Part shown: positions 1 to 10,968 of the stretch, one piece after another
How the letters are laid out: each line of letters opens with the position of its first letter
Position numbering within the stretch: position 1 is the stretch's first letter
From: Apilactobacillus apisilvae
Lineage (GTDB): Bacteria; Bacillota; Bacilli; Lactobacillales; Lactobacillaceae
Reading direction: 5' to 3'
Assembly (NCBI RefSeq): GCF_023380225.1
Contig: NZ_CP093362.1
Location: 62,001 to 126,000, forward strand
DNA length: 64,000 nucleotides
Program-made: the position numbers and the translations under genes
Notes under the pieces: generated by a model
What the model saw: only the letters and a program-made list of their open reading frames with translations
What the model was told of the DNA's origin: nothing
The model's database searches: none

Positions 1-78
1 TTTTAATAGTCTTGAATAAATATCATATGCACGTTCACCGCCAGATGATTGTTCAATGACTGTAGGGACTAAATTCAT
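1..78 (-). CDS. clpP: ATP-dependent Clp protease proteolytic subunit ClpP (N-terminal fragment)
   Basis: Reading leftwards from an ATG at 78, the 26 visible codons give a start like [19 protein letters not shown], the typical N-terminus of ClpP, the serine peptidase of the ClpXP/ClpCP machines that degrade misfolded and tagged proteins in the cytosol. A good ribosome site (GGGAGG) lies just upstream. The gene runs off the left edge, so the catalytic Ser/His/Asp triad is not visible. Its promoter overlaps a CtsR operator (144-160), which indicates class III heat-shock control. Identity rests on the N-terminal motif and the CtsR box. Confidence 0.9.
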   Translation of the reverse strand, partial: MNLVPTVIEQSSGGERAYDIYSRLLK

Positions 79-130
79 GTTGTATTCCTCCCATAAAATT
101 TTAATTTATTTATTTAAAAAGCTAAAACTA

Positions 131-159
131 ATTTTATATTATTGGTCAATCAAGGTCAA
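131..159 (-). promoter_or_regulatory. sigma-A promoter of clpP
   Basis: On the reverse strand a -35 box TTGACC (154-159) and a -10 box TAAAAT (131-136) are separated by 17 bases. The -35 box lies inside the CtsR operator, so repressor binding would block RNA polymerase. Confidence 0.75.
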
Positions 160-160
160 A
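144..160. promoter_or_regulatory. CtsR operator (heptad direct repeat)
   Basis: GGTCAAT (144-150), CAA, GGTCAAA (154-160) matches the CtsR consensus RGTCAAA-NAN-RGTCAAA with one mismatch. It sits over the clpP promoter. CtsR is the class III heat-shock repressor of Firmicutes. Confidence 0.85.
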
Positions 161-178
161 CGATTTGTTTGATATCAA

Positions 179-250
179 TGCACTCGAAGGGAATCGAACC
201 CTTATTATAAGAACCGGAATCTTATGTGATATCCATTACACTACGAGTGC
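179..250 (-). tRNA. tRNA-Arg (anticodon CCG)
   Basis: On the reverse strand a full cloverleaf can be folded: acceptor GCACTCG/CGAGTGC, D stem GTG/CAC, anticodon stem TAAGA/TCTTA with loop TTCCGGT, and T arm AAGGG-TTCGATT-CCCTT. The anticodon is CCG, reading the arginine codon CGG. The discriminator base is A and CCA is not encoded. It lies between clpP and gap with no linked tRNAs. Confidence 0.93.
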
Positions 251-508
251 ATAAAATTACTATAAATGAATGATAGGCAAAATTCAAGATTATTCGTTGT
301 TATATAATTAATTTGCAAAGTAAAATTACGATTGATATACTGATTTTGTAGAGATTAATGCTATTTTATTTCAAAATAATGATTATAAATTAGTAATCAT
401 AATTATTTTAAATTAGTTAGCTCTGTAATATAGACTATCACTTAAAAAAGTAGTAACATTAGCTCTGTACGTAGTACTTAAATTTATTTCTCTAGGAGGA
501 AAACAGTT
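251..508 (+). promoter_or_regulatory. gap promoter and long 5' leader
   Basis: There is no gene here. A promoter with -35 TTGCAA (313-318), a 17-base spacer and -10 TATACT (336-341) would start a leader of about 160 nt. The leader holds an inverted repeat ATGATTA/TAATCAT (379-385, 394-400) and a direct repeat TTAGCTCTGTA at 417-427 and 459-469, spaced 42 bp apart (about four helical turns). The ribosome site AGGAGGA is at 494-500. The gene for the usual glycolytic repressor CggR is absent from this position. Confidence 0.6.
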
Positions 509-1519
509 ATGACTGTAAAAATTGGTATTAACGGTTTTGGTCGTATTGGTCGTTTGGCTTTCAAACGTATCCACGAACTAAACTCAAATGAAATTGAAGT
601 TGCTGCTATTAATGATTTAACAACTCCTTCAATGTTAGCTTACTTATTAAAATATGATTCAACACATGGTAAATTCCCAGGTGAAGTTTCTTCAACTGAC
701 AAAGGAATTGTTGTTGACGGTAAGGAAATCCCAGTTTACGCTGAAAAAAGTGCCGCTGACCTTCCATGGGTTAAAAATGATGGTGTTGACTTTGTACTAG
801 AATGTACAGGTTTCTACACTTCAGAAGAAAAATCACAAGCTCACTTGGACGCTGGTGCAAAACGTGTCTTAATTTCAGCTCCTGCTGGTGATATTAAGAC
901 AGTTGTTCCTGGTGTTAACTTGGATACATTGGACTCAGATGACAAAATTGTTTCAGCTGGTTCATGTACTACAAGTTGTTTAGCACCAATGGCTTACTTC
1001 TTAAACAAAGACTTTGGTCTTAAAGCTGGTACTATGACAACTATTCATGCCTTTACTTCTACACAAGCTATCTTAGATGGCCCTCGTGGTAAGAAGTTCA
1101 GAAACAACCGTACTGCTTCAGTAAACACTATTCCTCATTCAAGTGGTGCTGCTAAAGCTATTGGTTTAGTAATTCCTGAATTAAATGGTCATTTACAAGG
1201 TCACGCACAACGTGTTGGTGTTGTTGATGGTTCATTAACAGAATTAGTTTCTGTATTAGACAAGAATGTTACTGCTGATGAAATCAATGAATCAATGAAG
1301 AAACATGCTGAAGGTAACGATGCATATGGTTACACTGAAGATCCAATTGTTTCAACTGATATTATTGATGATTCACATGGTTCAGTATTTGATCCAGGTC
1401 AAACTGAAATCACAGCAAATGGTGACACTCAATTAGTTAAGACTGTTGCTTGGTACGATAACGAATGGGGCTTTACTTGCAACATGGTTCGTACTTTACT
1501 ACACTTTGCTGAACTTTAA
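509..1519 (+). CDS. gap: glyceraldehyde-3-phosphate dehydrogenase (type I, NAD-dependent)
   Basis: This enzyme oxidises glyceraldehyde-3-phosphate to 1,3-bisphosphoglycerate with NAD in cytosolic glycolysis. The 336-residue product has the usual family length. The Rossmann motif INGFGRIGR is at residues 7-15, the NAD-selecting Asp36 lies in the INDL stretch, the catalytic Cys153 in SCTTSC, and His180 in TIHAFT. It has an excellent ribosome site and a codon use typical of high expression. It is first of the gap-pgk-tpiA-eno cluster but is followed by its own terminator (1544-1583), so pgk is probably only partly co-transcribed. The sequence is intact. Confidence 0.97.
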   Translation: MTVKIGINGFGRIGRLAFKRIHELNSNEIEVAAINDLTTPSMLAYLLKYDSTHGKFPGEVSSTDKGIVVDGKEIPVYAEKSAADLPWVKNDGVDFVLECTGFYTSEEKSQAHLDAGAKRVLISAPAGDIKTVVPGVNLDTLDSDDKIVSAGSCTTSCLAPMAYFLNKDFGLKAGTMTTIHAFTSTQAILDGPRGKKFRNNRTASVNTIPHSSGAAKAIGLVIPELNGHLQGHAQRVGVVDGSLTELVSVLDKNVTADEINESMKKHAEGNDAYGYTEDPIVSTDIIDDSHGSVFDPGQTEITANGDTQLVKTVAWYDNEWGFTCNMVRTLLHFAEL

Positions 1520-1543
1520 TATTAAATTAATGCTTTTATAGCG

Positions 1544-1583
1544 AAAAAAGGTGGAGGGGGCATTTGCCTCTTCCGCCTTTTTT
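1544..1583 (+). terminator. rho-independent terminator after gap
   Basis: An A-run and a GGTGGAGGGGGCA arm face a TGCCTCTTCCGCC arm followed by T6. The stem is imperfect, so readthrough into pgk is possible. Confidence 0.7.
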
Positions 1584-1676
1584 ATAAAATAAAATTCGTT
1601 ATTCTTTATAATTTTAGAAAAATGAATTATATTCAATATATAAATTATAAAATATTTTTTGAGGAGGTTTTCTAAA

Positions 1677-2891
1677 TTGGCTAAGACAACTGTTTCTGAT
1701 TTAGATTTAAATGGCAAAAAAGTTTTAATGCGTGTCGACTTCAACGTTCCAATTAAAGATGGTGTTGTTGGTGATACTAGTCGTATTGTTGGTGCTATTC
1801 CAACCATTAAATATGTAATTGAACATGGTGGAAAAGCAGTATTGTTCTCTCACTTAGGTCGTATTAAGAGTGAAGATGATAAGGAAGGTTTATCATTACG
1901 TCCAGTTGCTGAAAAATTATCTGAATTAATTAACAAGCCTGTAACTTTTGTTCCTGAAACAGAAGGTAAAAAATTAGAAGATTCTGTTAATGACATGAAT
2001 AATGGTGATATTTTGTTAGTACAAAATACTCGTTACGAAGATGTTGTTGATGGTGAAAACATCAAACGTGAATCTAAAAATGATCCTAAACTTGGTAAAT
2101 ACTGGGCTTCATTAGGTGACTGCTTTGTAAACGATGCATTTGGTACTGCTCATCGTGAACATGCTTCTAATGTTGGTATTGCTCGTGCAATGGAAGCTAA
2201 TAACAAGCCAGTTGCTGCTGGATTCTTAATGGAAAAAGAAATTAAGTTTATCGGTGGAGCTGTTAATGATCCAAAACGTCCATTTGTTGCCATTCTTGGT
2301 GGTGCAAAGGTTTCTGACAAGATTGGTGTTATTGATAACTTACTAGGTAAGGCTGATAAAATCATTATTGGTGGTGGAATGACTTATACATTCTACGCAG
2401 CTAAAGGTTATTCAATTGGTAATTCACTTGTTGAAAAAGACAAGATTGATACAGCAAAGGAAATTCTACAAAAGGGTGGCGACAAGATTGTGCTACCTAT
2501 TGATTCTGTAGTTGCTCCTGAATTCAAAAATGATGCACCTACTGAAGTAGTTGGTGAAGATATTCCTGATGGACAAATGGCACTTGATATTGGTCCTAAG
2601 AGTATTAAATTGTTTGAAGATGTATTAAGAGATGCTAAAACAGTTGTTTGGAATGGACCTATGGGTGTATTCGAAATGAGTAATTTTGCTGAAGGAACTC
2701 TATCTGTAGGTAGATTCTTAGGTGATTTGAAAGATGCTACTACTGTTGTCGGTGGTGGTGACTCAACTGCTGCTGTTAACCAATTAGGCGTTGCTGATAA
2801 ATTATCACACGTTTCAACTGGTGGTGGAGCTTCACTAGAATACATGGAAGGTAAAACTTTACCAGGTATTGCTTCAATTACTGACAAATAA
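1677..2891 (+). CDS. pgk: phosphoglycerate kinase
   Basis: It transfers the acyl phosphate of 1,3-bisphosphoglycerate to ADP, the first ATP-forming step of lower glycolysis. The start is a TTG at 1677, eight to nine bases after GAGGAGG, giving [13 protein letters not shown] and 404 residues, the normal length; an upstream in-frame TTG at 1659 lies before the ribosome site and is unlikely. Visible motifs are VDFNVPI near residue 22, the SHLGR loop, the nucleotide-binding GGAKVSDKI in the C-terminal lobe, and the glycine-rich GGGDSTAA near the end. It lies between gap and tpiA, with terminators on both sides. Confidence 0.96.
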   Translation: MAKTTVSDLDLNGKKVLMRVDFNVPIKDGVVGDTSRIVGAIPTIKYVIEHGGKAVLFSHLGRIKSEDDKEGLSLRPVAEKLSELINKPVTFVPETEGKKLEDSVNDMNNGDILLVQNTRYEDVVDGENIKRESKNDPKLGKYWASLGDCFVNDAFGTAHREHASNVGIARAMEANNKPVAAGFLMEKEIKFIGGAVNDPKRPFVAILGGAKVSDKIGVIDNLLGKADKIIIGGGMTYTFYAAKGYSIGNSLVEKDKIDTAKEILQKGGDKIVLPIDSVVAPEFKNDAPTEVVGEDIPDGQMALDIGPKSIKLFEDVLRDAKTVVWNGPMGVFEMSNFAEGTLSVGRFLGDLKDATTVVGGGDSTAAVNQLGVADKLSHVSTGGGASLEYMEGKTLPGIASITDK

Positions 2892-2904
2892 TAAAATTTA
2901 TTTT

Positions 2905-2940
2905 AAAAGAGTTTGATGTTTTGCATCAAACTCTTTTTTT
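2905..2940 (+). terminator. rho-independent terminator after pgk
   Basis: A perfect stem AAAAGAGTTTGATG / CATCAAACTCTTTT with a short loop and a T-run. Confidence 0.9.
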
Positions 2941-3026
2941 ACTTGTGATAGAATTGAATTACTTAATTTATTTAATATAGATGTTATTATAAATTATATA
3001 AGTTCAATATTTAGGAGGAAATAATA

Positions 3027-3782
3027 ATGAGAACTCCTTTTATAGTCGGTAATTGGAAAATGAATTTAACTTTATCAGAGGTTAATGATTTCTTGAAACA
3101 ACTTACTGATAAATTACCTGATATTAAAAAGGTTGAATGTGCAATAGCTGCATCACCAATCTTTTTAGAGTCTTTAACAAATTATTGTAAAAATAGCCCA
3201 TTAAAAGCATCGGCTGAAAACTGCTTTTATAAAGATAAGGGTGCCTATACCGGTGAAGTAAGTCCATATGCATTATCAGATATGGGTGTTGATTATGTAA
3301 TGCTTGGACACTCTGAGAGACGTAAGTATTTTAATGAAAGTAATAAATCTATTAATAAAAAAGTGAAAGCAGTATTGAATAATCATATGATACCAATTAT
3401 ATGTTGTGATGAAACAATGACTAAACAAAAGCACGATGATCATATGGATTGGGTAGTTAATCCAGTTTCTGAAGCTTTGAAGGGAGTTTCAGTATCTGAT
3501 GCTAAAAAAATAGTTATTGGTTATGAACCCAGTTGGGCTATTGGTACTGGTAAGTCTGCTAGTGTTAATGAAACACAAGAGGCCTGTTGCTTGATTAGAA
3601 AAACAATTGATGAATTATATAATGATGATGTTGCTAATCAAGTTAGAATTTTATATGGTGGTAGCGTTAATGATAAAAATGCTCAAGAATTAATGCAACA
3701 AAAAGATGTTGATGGGGTTTTAGCAGGAACAGCAAGTTTAAAACCTAAAGAGTTTTTAAAAATTATAAATTATATAAAATAA
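3027..3782 (+). CDS. tpiA: triosephosphate isomerase
   Basis: It interconverts dihydroxyacetone phosphate and glyceraldehyde-3-phosphate. The 251-residue TIM barrel has Lys11 in NWKMN, the electrophile His95 in LGHSERR, the catalytic base Glu167 in GYEPSWAIGTG (mobile loop 6 follows) and a C-terminal GGSVN phosphate-binding turn. AGGAGG precedes the ATG. Codon use is less optimised than in gap or eno (more rare A/T-ending codons), suggesting lower expression. No clear terminator separates it from eno, so the two may share a transcript. Confidence 0.96.
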   Translation: MRTPFIVGNWKMNLTLSEVNDFLKQLTDKLPDIKKVECAIAASPIFLESLTNYCKNSPLKASAENCFYKDKGAYTGEVSPYALSDMGVDYVMLGHSERRKYFNESNKSINKKVKAVLNNHMIPIICCDETMTKQKHDDHMDWVVNPVSEALKGVSVSDAKKIVIGYEPSWAIGTGKSASVNETQEACCLIRKTIDELYNDDVANQVRILYGGSVNDKNAQELMQQKDVDGVLAGTASLKPKEFLKIINYIK

Positions 3783-3832
3783 TTTGTTTTTATAGTCACT
3801 TTATGTTGAAACTTAAGCATTAAAATAATAAA

Positions 3833-3869
3833 ATGAAAGTAGCCTTGATTACGAGGTAACAACTTTCAT
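3833..3869 (+). promoter_or_regulatory. nested hairpin in the eno leader
   Basis: ATGAAAGT (3833-3840) pairs perfectly with ACTTTCAT (3862-3869), and an inner CCT/AGG pair lies within the loop. The helix ends one base before the ribosome site AAGGAGA. It lacks a T-run, so it is not a terminator; it may stabilise eno mRNA or mark a regulatory site. Confidence 0.45.
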
Positions 3870-3872
3870 TAA

Positions 3873-5204
<1,332 letters not shown>

Positions 5205-5222
5205 TTCTTTATTTATCAAGCC

Positions 5223-5260
5223 AAAAGCATTAAACACAAATTGTGTTTAATGCTTTTTTT
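5223..5260 (+). terminator. rho-independent terminator after eno
   Basis: AAAGCATTAAACACAA pairs with TTGTGTTTAATGCTTT, followed by a T-run. Confidence 0.92.
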
Positions 5261-5316
5261 TAATTATTTTTAATATGGTATGATAAAAGTATTATTAATT
5301 TAAAGGGGCAGTTTTT

Positions 5317-6843
5317 TTGAAACTTGATAATATAAAGCGTTTTAAGTCAGTTTTATATGGTGCCTTGATTGGTGTCGTTGTAGGTATATTTATAAGCTTA
5401 TTTAGAATTCTAATTGAATTTTTATCAGGGATTTTTCTAAAGATAGCTTTATATGCTAATAATAGTTTGTTTTTGTTATTTTTATTAATTTTTATTAATT
5501 TATCTTTAGCAATTATTACGTATTGGCTAATTATTTCAAATCATAATATTAAAGGTTCTGGAATTCCACAAGTTGAGGGTCAATTGGCTGGCCAATTGGA
5601 CTATAAATGGTGTCCAGTTTTTATTAAAAAATTCATTGGTGGTGTGTTATCAATTTCTAGTGGATTATTTTTAGGGAGAGAAGGGCCATCGATTCAATTA
5701 GGGGCTACTTTAGCTCAAGGAATTGCTAAGTTAACGCATAATGAAGGTGTTGATCGTAAAATTATGATTTCTGGAGGAGCAGCTGCTGGATTATCTGCAG
5801 CTTTTAATGCTCCAATTGCTAGTACATTATTTGTTTTAGAAGAAATTTACCATAATTTTTCAACATTGGTTTGGACAATTGCTTTGTCAGCAGCAGTTGC
5901 TTCCAATTTTATTTCTACTGCAGTTTTTGGTAAAACACCAGTTCTTCACATGAACTATTTTCATGTTATCCCATTACATATCTACCCATATTTAATTGGA
6001 CTAGGGATATTTTTAGGTGTTTTTGGTAAACTATATGAATTTTTCACAATCAATATCGGTAGTTGGTATAAAAAGTTAAATTTTATTCCTAATTGGGTGT
6101 TTGTATTTATTCCATTTTTACTAGTTATCCCAATTGAAATGTTCATTCCAAATATTTCTGGTGGTGGTAGTAATTTAGTTTTGACAATTTCTAAACAGTC
6201 ACCAGCAATTTTAACTTTAATATTTTTCTTTTTACTAAGGTTTGTTTTTTCTACAATGTCTTACGGTACTGGTGTTCCTGGGGGAATCTTTCTACCAATG
6301 TTGTCACTAGGAGCGGTATTAGGATCAATTTACGCTAAAATATTAATTAGTTTAGGCCTGATGTCACCAATCTTTTTTGTTAATTTTATTATTGTTTCAA
6401 TGAGTGCTTATTTTGCTTGTATCAGTAAATCTCCTTTTACTGCAATTTTATTAATTACAGAAATGGTAGGATCTCTCCAGAACTTAATGGCATTAGCTTT
6501 TGTAACTTTAGCTGCTTATGTCGTTTCTGATTTATTAGGTAGTAAACCTATTTATGATGAAATGCTGCAAAATTTGTTATCACCTCAAAAATCTAGCGTT
6601 AGAGGAAATGTCGTTATAATTAATTCATCAGTTTTTGTCGGATCAAAAATTGATGGCAAAATGGTTAAAAACATTAGTTGGCCTGATGATACGATTTTAA
6701 GTTCGATTAATCGAAATGATAATAGGATCATTCCCAATGGTGATACAATTATAAAAGCAGGAGATAATTTAAAAATATCTACTAACTATAGTAATCGTGG
6801 ATATGTTCATGATTATATGAAAAAATTAGTTAATAATTATTGA
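5317..6843 (+). CDS. clcA: CLC-family chloride/proton exchanger with C-terminal TrkA_C-like domain
   Basis: A polytopic membrane protein of 508 residues starting at a TTG. The three CLC signatures are clear: GSGIPQ (80-85), GREGP (120-124, with gating Glu122) and GTGVPGGIF (318-326). The internal proton-transfer glutamate is also present in LFVLEE (about 175-176). Having both glutamates points to 2 Cl-/H+ exchange rather than a passive channel; in acid-producing bacteria such exchangers support extreme-acid resistance. The last 80 or so residues are soluble and resemble a TrkA_C/RCK-C domain, a possible ligand-sensing module. It stands alone between eno and secG. Confidence 0.88.
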   Translation: MKLDNIKRFKSVLYGALIGVVVGIFISLFRILIEFLSGIFLKIALYANNSLFLLFLLIFINLSLAIITYWLIISNHNIKGSGIPQVEGQLAGQLDYKWCPVFIKKFIGGVLSISSGLFLGREGPSIQLGATLAQGIAKLTHNEGVDRKIMISGGAAAGLSAAFNAPIASTLFVLEEIYHNFSTLVWTIALSAAVASNFISTAVFGKTPVLHMNYFHVIPLHIYPYLIGLGIFLGVFGKLYEFFTINIGSWYKKLNFIPNWVFVFIPFLLVIPIEMFIPNISGGGSNLVLTISKQSPAILTLIFFFLLRFVFSTMSYGTGVPGGIFLPMLSLGAVLGSIYAKILISLGLMSPIFFVNFIIVSMSAYFACISKSPFTAILLITEMVGSLQNLMALAFVTLAAYVVSDLLGSKPIYDEMLQNLLSPQKSSVRGNVVIINSSVFVGSKIDGKMVKNISWPDDTILSSINRNDNRIIPNGDTIIKAGDNLKISTNYSNRGYVHDYMKKLVNNY

Positions 6844-6950
6844 TTAATATATTATCAATTGGAAAGATTTGTTTTATATGATAAACTAAAATATAAAGCT
6901 ATTAATTATGAGTTAAAACCTATTATTAATTATAGGTAGGAGGCAACGAA

Positions 6951-7190
6951 TTGTATAATTTTTTAATGGATATAATTTGGATTGACAGTATTTTAATAAT
7001 TATTGCCGTGTTAATGCAACCAGCTAAAACTAATAATGATGCAATGTCATCATTGAGTGGTGGTGCTGATGATTTATTCTCAGGCTCTAAGCCTCGTGGA
7101 TTTGAAGCATTTATGCAAAAGGTAACAGTCGTACTATTAATTATCTTTTTTGCAACTGCATTAGCCTTAGTATGGCTATCATCACATTAA
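6951..7190 (+). CDS. secG: preprotein translocase subunit SecG
   Basis: A 79-residue subunit of the SecYEG channel with two membrane spans flanking a cytosolic loop (MQPAKTNNDAMSSLSGGADDLF is the typical Lactobacillales form, here as separate conserved blocks QPAK and SGGADDLF). The start is TTG at 6951, eight bases after TAGGAGG; an ATG at 6966 is possible but has worse spacing. It is followed by a terminator and then rnr-smpB, the conserved secG-rnr-smpB order of Firmicutes. Confidence 0.92.
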   Translation: MYNFLMDIIWIDSILIIIAVLMQPAKTNNDAMSSLSGGADDLFSGSKPRGFEAFMQKVTVVLLIIFFATALALVWLSSH

Positions 7191-7196
7191 AAGATT

Positions 7197-7228
7197 GACT
7201 CCTGTAAACTTACAGGGGCTTTTTTTAT
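7197..7228 (+). terminator. rho-independent terminator after secG
   Basis: CTCCTGTAA pairs with TTACAGGGG, followed by C and T7. Confidence 0.85.
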
Positions 7229-7329
7229 ATTTAATTGCTGAAAGATATTATAAAAATGTTAGAATATTCATAGAATATGAAACGAAATTTGATTAAAATC
7301 AAAAATAATAAATTAATGAGGAATCGATA

Positions 7330-9669
7330 TTGGAAGATAATAATTTAAAAAAAGAAGTCCAAGCGGTTTTAGACAAGTATCCTAGCCAGACTTTTGCAGT
7401 TGAAGAAATTGCTGATGAATTAGGATACCATGGTGCAAATGCTTTTACTTTAATTGTGCAAACACTTGCTGTCTTGGAAAGAGAAAAATCAGTAATTGTT
7501 ACCGCTGAAGGTAACTTTAAATTTAATGAAGAAAATGAAAAAATTGAAGGAACTTTTCATTCTAATCCTAAGGGATTTGGTTTTGTAAATTACGACGATG
7601 AATTAGATGATGCCTTTATCGCCCCTGATAATACAATGCAAGCAATGAATGGCGATAAAGTTGAGATTAAGATTGTCAGAAAAGGTGATTCTAAATCTGG
7701 TAAAGGTCCAGAAGGTAAAATTATAGACATTATCGAACGTAATTATGAACAAGTGGTTGGTGAATTTATTCGAACTGGTGATGATCATGGATACATTGGT
7801 CAAGTTAAACTAACTAATAAAAAATTAATTAACTACAAATTTTATGTTGTTGGAGCAGGTTTAAAGCCTACTCCTGGAGAAGTCGTTACTGCTGACATTA
7901 CTGAATATCCAAACTCTGATCATCCTGATTATATGGTAGGAATTGCTAAAGAAGTAATTGGTAGTGTAGACGATCCTGGTATTGATATTTTACAAATTGT
8001 TTATGCTCATAATATTCCTTCACAATTTCCAGAAGATGTTTTACAAGAAGCGGATGCGATTCCAGAAACCATCAGCAAAGAAGAAATGCAAGGTCGAGAA
8101 GACATCACTGATCAGGATTTAGTTACAATTGATGGTGAATCATCTAAAGATTTGGATGATGCAGTTACTGCTTGGAAGCTACCTAATGGTAACTATCATT
8201 TAGGAGTGCATATTGCTGATGTATCCCATTACGTTAAGCCAGGTAGTTTACTAGATGAGGAAGCTTACAAACGTGGAACCTCAGTTTACTTAACTGATCG
8301 AGTTATTCCAATGTTACCTCGCCGATTATCTAACGGTATTTGTTCATTGAATGAAGGCCAATTAAGATTATGTATGAGTTGCGACATGGAAATTAATCCA
8401 GAAGGGCATGTTGTTAAGCATCGTATTCATCCAAGTGTTATGAAATCAACTGCTAGAATGACTTATAAAGCAGTTAATGATATTTTAGAATCTGATGATG
8501 AAAAAACAAAAGAAAAATATGCACGATTAGTCCCAATGTTTAAAACAATGGGCGAATTGCATAAAATACTTTACAAACAACGTCGTCGTCGTGGTGCAAT
8601 TGATTTTGATGATAATGAAGCAGAAATCATTGTTGATGACAAAGGACACCCAATTGATATTAAAGTTCGTGTTCGTGGATTAGCTGAACGCATGATTGAA
8701 TCATTTATGTTAGCAGCTAATGAAACCGTTGCAGAAAATTATTGTGAAAAACATGTACCATTTATTTATCGTGTTCATGAAACTCCAGATGGTGAAAGGG
8801 TTAAGAAATTTTTCGAATTCTTGAGTGCATTTGGAATTGATGTTAAAGGAGATCCAGAACATCTAAAGCCTAAGATGTTACAAAACATCTTGAAAAAAGT
8901 TTCTGGAAAGCCAGAAGAAGCTGCTGTTTCAGTTATGATGCTGCGCAGTTTAAAACAAGCTCGTTATACTGATCAACCACTAGGTCATTTTGGCTTGGGG
9001 GCTGAATATTATACCCATTTCACTTCACCAATTAGAAGATATCCGGATACAACGGTTCACCGTTTAATTCATCATTATGAAGATAATGGTATGGGCAAAG
9101 AAGCTAAAGCTAAATATGCTAACCTATTAGAAGAAATATCTGTTCATTCATCTAAATGTGAACGTCGTGAAATTGATGCTGAACGTGACACTGATGCAAT
9201 GAAGAAAGCTGAATACATGTCTGATCATATTGGTGAAGAATTTGATGCCACTGTAAGTTCAGTTTTGAAATTTGGGATGTTTATCGAACTACCAAATACA
9301 GTTGAAGGATTAGTTCATATTAGTCGTATGAAGGATGATTATTATGAATACATTGAAAAATTTCTTGCCTTAGTTGGTCGTAATACACACCGTACTTATC
9401 GCATTGGGCAACCAGTACGCGTTAAAGTAGTTAACGTTGATGTTGACCAAAGTGCAGTGGATTTTGATATTGTTAATCCTGAAAATACACCTATGTCTAA
9501 ATTGAGAGTAGAACATAAGAATAATGGTTCTCGTGGTAATAGACGTAATCGTCGTAATGGTGATAAACGTCGAGATGGTAAAAAAGGTCATGGTAGATTT
9601 AACAAGAACCATTCCAGAAGAAATGGTAATCGTAACAATAACGACCATGGTCATTCTAATAAACGCTAA
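7330..9669 (+). CDS. rnr: ribonuclease R
   Basis: A 3'-5' hydrolytic exoribonuclease of 779 residues that degrades structured RNA and, with SmpB and tmRNA, non-stop mRNAs. In order it has a winged-helix N-terminal domain (EEIADELGY region), cold-shock OB domains (GTFHSNPKGFGFV), the RNB catalytic core with the metal-binding stretch DGESSKDLDDAV, an S1 domain (about residues 640-720: GMFIELPNTVEGLVHIS) and a very basic Arg/Lys/Asn/Gly-rich tail of about 50 residues. The start is a TTG after GAGGA. It is 28 bp upstream of smpB, with which it is probably co-transcribed. Confidence 0.95.
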   Translation: MEDNNLKKEVQAVLDKYPSQTFAVEEIADELGYHGANAFTLIVQTLAVLEREKSVIVTAEGNFKFNEENEKIEGTFHSNPKGFGFVNYDDELDDAFIAPDNTMQAMNGDKVEIKIVRKGDSKSGKGPEGKIIDIIERNYEQVVGEFIRTGDDHGYIGQVKLTNKKLINYKFYVVGAGLKPTPGEVVTADITEYPNSDHPDYMVGIAKEVIGSVDDPGIDILQIVYAHNIPSQFPEDVLQEADAIPETISKEEMQGREDITDQDLVTIDGESSKDLDDAVTAWKLPNGNYHLGVHIADVSHYVKPGSLLDEEAYKRGTSVYLTDRVIPMLPRRLSNGICSLNEGQLRLCMSCDMEINPEGHVVKHRIHPSVMKSTARMTYKAVNDILESDDEKTKEKYARLVPMFKTMGELHKILYKQRRRRGAIDFDDNEAEIIVDDKGHPIDIKVRVRGLAERMIESFMLAANETVAENYCEKHVPFIYRVHETPDGERVKKFFEFLSAFGIDVKGDPEHLKPKMLQNILKKVSGKPEEAAVSVMMLRSLKQARYTDQPLGHFGLGAEYYTHFTSPIRRYPDTTVHRLIHHYEDNGMGKEAKAKYANLLEEISVHSSKCERREIDAERDTDAMKKAEYMSDHIGEEFDATVSSVLKFGMFIELPNTVEGLVHISRMKDDYYEYIEKFLALVGRNTHRTYRIGQPVRVKVVNVDVDQSAVDFDIVNPENTPMSKLRVEHKNNGSRGNRRNRRNGDKRRDGKKGHGRFNKNHSRRNGNRNNNDHGHSNKR

Positions 9670-9697
9670 TTTAGGCGTATTGTAGAGGTGATTTTAC

Positions 9698-10171
9698 ATG
9701 GCTAAGAAGAGAAAACAAACGAAAAATGATAATTTAATGGCACAAAATCGTAAAGCCAGACATGATTATCGTGTTTTACAAACTTATGAAGCTGGAATTG
9801 CCTTGACTGGAACTGAAATTAAATCTGTGAGGGCACATCGAGTAAATTTAAAAGACGGATTTGCTCAAATTCGTAATGGACAAGCTACTTTGATGAATGT
9901 TCATATTAGTGAATACACTGAAGGCAATCAATTTAATCATGATCCATTACGTAATCGTAAATTATTGCTTCATAAACAAGAAATCAAACGTTTATCTCGT
10001 GAAACCGATAAAAAGGGGATTACTTTGATTCCCTTGAAAGTTTATATTAAACGAGGCTTTGCTAAAGTCTTGTTAGGAGTTGCAGAAGGTAAACATGAAT
10101 ATGACAAGCGTGAAACTATTAAACGTCGTGATCAACAACGTGAAATTTCACGAGTTATGAAACATTATTAA
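9698..10171 (+). CDS. smpB: SsrA-binding protein SmpB
   Basis: This RNA-binding OB-fold protein delivers tmRNA to stalled ribosomes. The 157-residue sequence has the usual blocks [32 protein letters not shown] and a basic C-terminal tail ending in RVMKHY that enters the mRNA channel. Its partner tmRNA is in the same window at 49339-49709. It directly follows rnr, with a GAGGTGA ribosome site, and ends in a terminator. Confidence 0.96.
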   Translation: MAKKRKQTKNDNLMAQNRKARHDYRVLQTYEAGIALTGTEIKSVRAHRVNLKDGFAQIRNGQATLMNVHISEYTEGNQFNHDPLRNRKLLLHKQEIKRLSRETDKKGITLIPLKVYIKRGFAKVLLGVAEGKHEYDKRETIKRRDQQREISRVMKHY

Positions 10172-10204
10172 AAGAGTACTTCTATTTGGGAGTACTCTTT
10201 TTTG
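10171..10204 (+). terminator. rho-independent terminator after smpB
   Basis: AAAGAGTACT pairs with AGTACTCTTT around a 10-base loop, followed by T. Confidence 0.88.
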
Positions 10205-10255
10205 TAAATGTATTTAATAAGCAATTGTGATAAAATTATTTTGAGGTGTTAATAA

Positions 10256-10945
10256 ATGAAACCTTTTATCCACAACGACTGGTGGGAAGTCTTAGAACCA
10301 GAATTTGAAAAAAGTTATTATCAAAATTTAAGAAAATTTTTAGTTAATGAATATAATAATTATTATATCCATCCGGCGGCTGATAAAGTTTATGAAGCTT
10401 TTGAATGGACTTCATTTAGTGAAACTAAGGTTGTGATATTGGGCCAAGATCCATATCATGAACCTAATCAGGCTCATGGATTAAGCTTTTCAGTTATGCC
10501 CGGTGTAAATATACCACCATCTTTGCGTAATATTTATAAAGAATTACAAGATGATTTAGGATGCAAGCCTGTTAATCATGGTTATTTGGAAAAATGGGCT
10601 AAACAGGGAGTATTGTTATTAAATTCAGTATTAACTGTCAGAAATGGACAAGCCTTTTCACACAAAGGTAAAGGATGGGAAGAATTAACTGATGCTGCAA
10701 TTAAAAAATTATCTGCTCGACCTGAACCCGTTGTTTTTATTCTTTGGGGGGGAGCAGCTCGATCTAAAATCAAATTGATTAATACTGATACTAATATTGT
10801 TATTCAATCGGCACATCCTAGTCCATTATCTGCATACCGTGGTTTTTTTGGATCTAAGCCGTTTTCTAAAACAAATGAAGCACTTAAAGCTCTTGACGAA
10901 CAGCCGATTGATTGGCAATTACCTGAGCATGTAAAATTAAAATAA
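10256..10945 (+). CDS. ung: uracil-DNA glycosylase (family 1)
   Basis: It removes uracil from DNA to start base excision repair. The 229-residue protein has the water-activating loop [18 protein letters not shown], the LLLNSVLTV strand and the minor-groove intercalation loop [11 protein letters not shown] followed by GSKPFSKTN, all standard for UDG family 1. The 5' ribosome site is GAGGTG. It lies 23 bp upstream of pta, the usual ung-pta-tsaE order in lactobacilli. Confidence 0.96.
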   Translation: MKPFIHNDWWEVLEPEFEKSYYQNLRKFLVNEYNNYYIHPAADKVYEAFEWTSFSETKVVILGQDPYHEPNQAHGLSFSVMPGVNIPPSLRNIYKELQDDLGCKPVNHGYLEKWAKQGVLLLNSVLTVRNGQAFSHKGKGWEELTDAAIKKLSARPEPVVFILWGGAARSKIKLINTDTNIVIQSAHPSPLSAYRGFFGSKPFSKTNEALKALDEQPIDWQLPEHVKLK

Positions 10946-10968
10946 AATTACTTTAGGAGGTTATTTCT

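Noticed and set aside
1659..1676. Upstream TTG start for pgk
   Set aside because: It lies before the GAGGAGG ribosome site; translation from 1677 gives the normal N-terminus.
1499..1807. Reverse-strand open frame spanning the gap-pgk space
   Set aside because: It runs through the gap terminator and the pgk start and has no ribosome site.
2150..2887. Reverse-strand open frames inside pgk
   Set aside because: They lack ribosome sites and codon bias and mirror the strongly biased pgk frame; they are shadows.
9370..9654. Reverse-strand Thr/Ile-rich open frame over the rnr tail
   Set aside because: It is the complement of the repetitive Arg/Asn/Gly codons of the RNase R basic tail.
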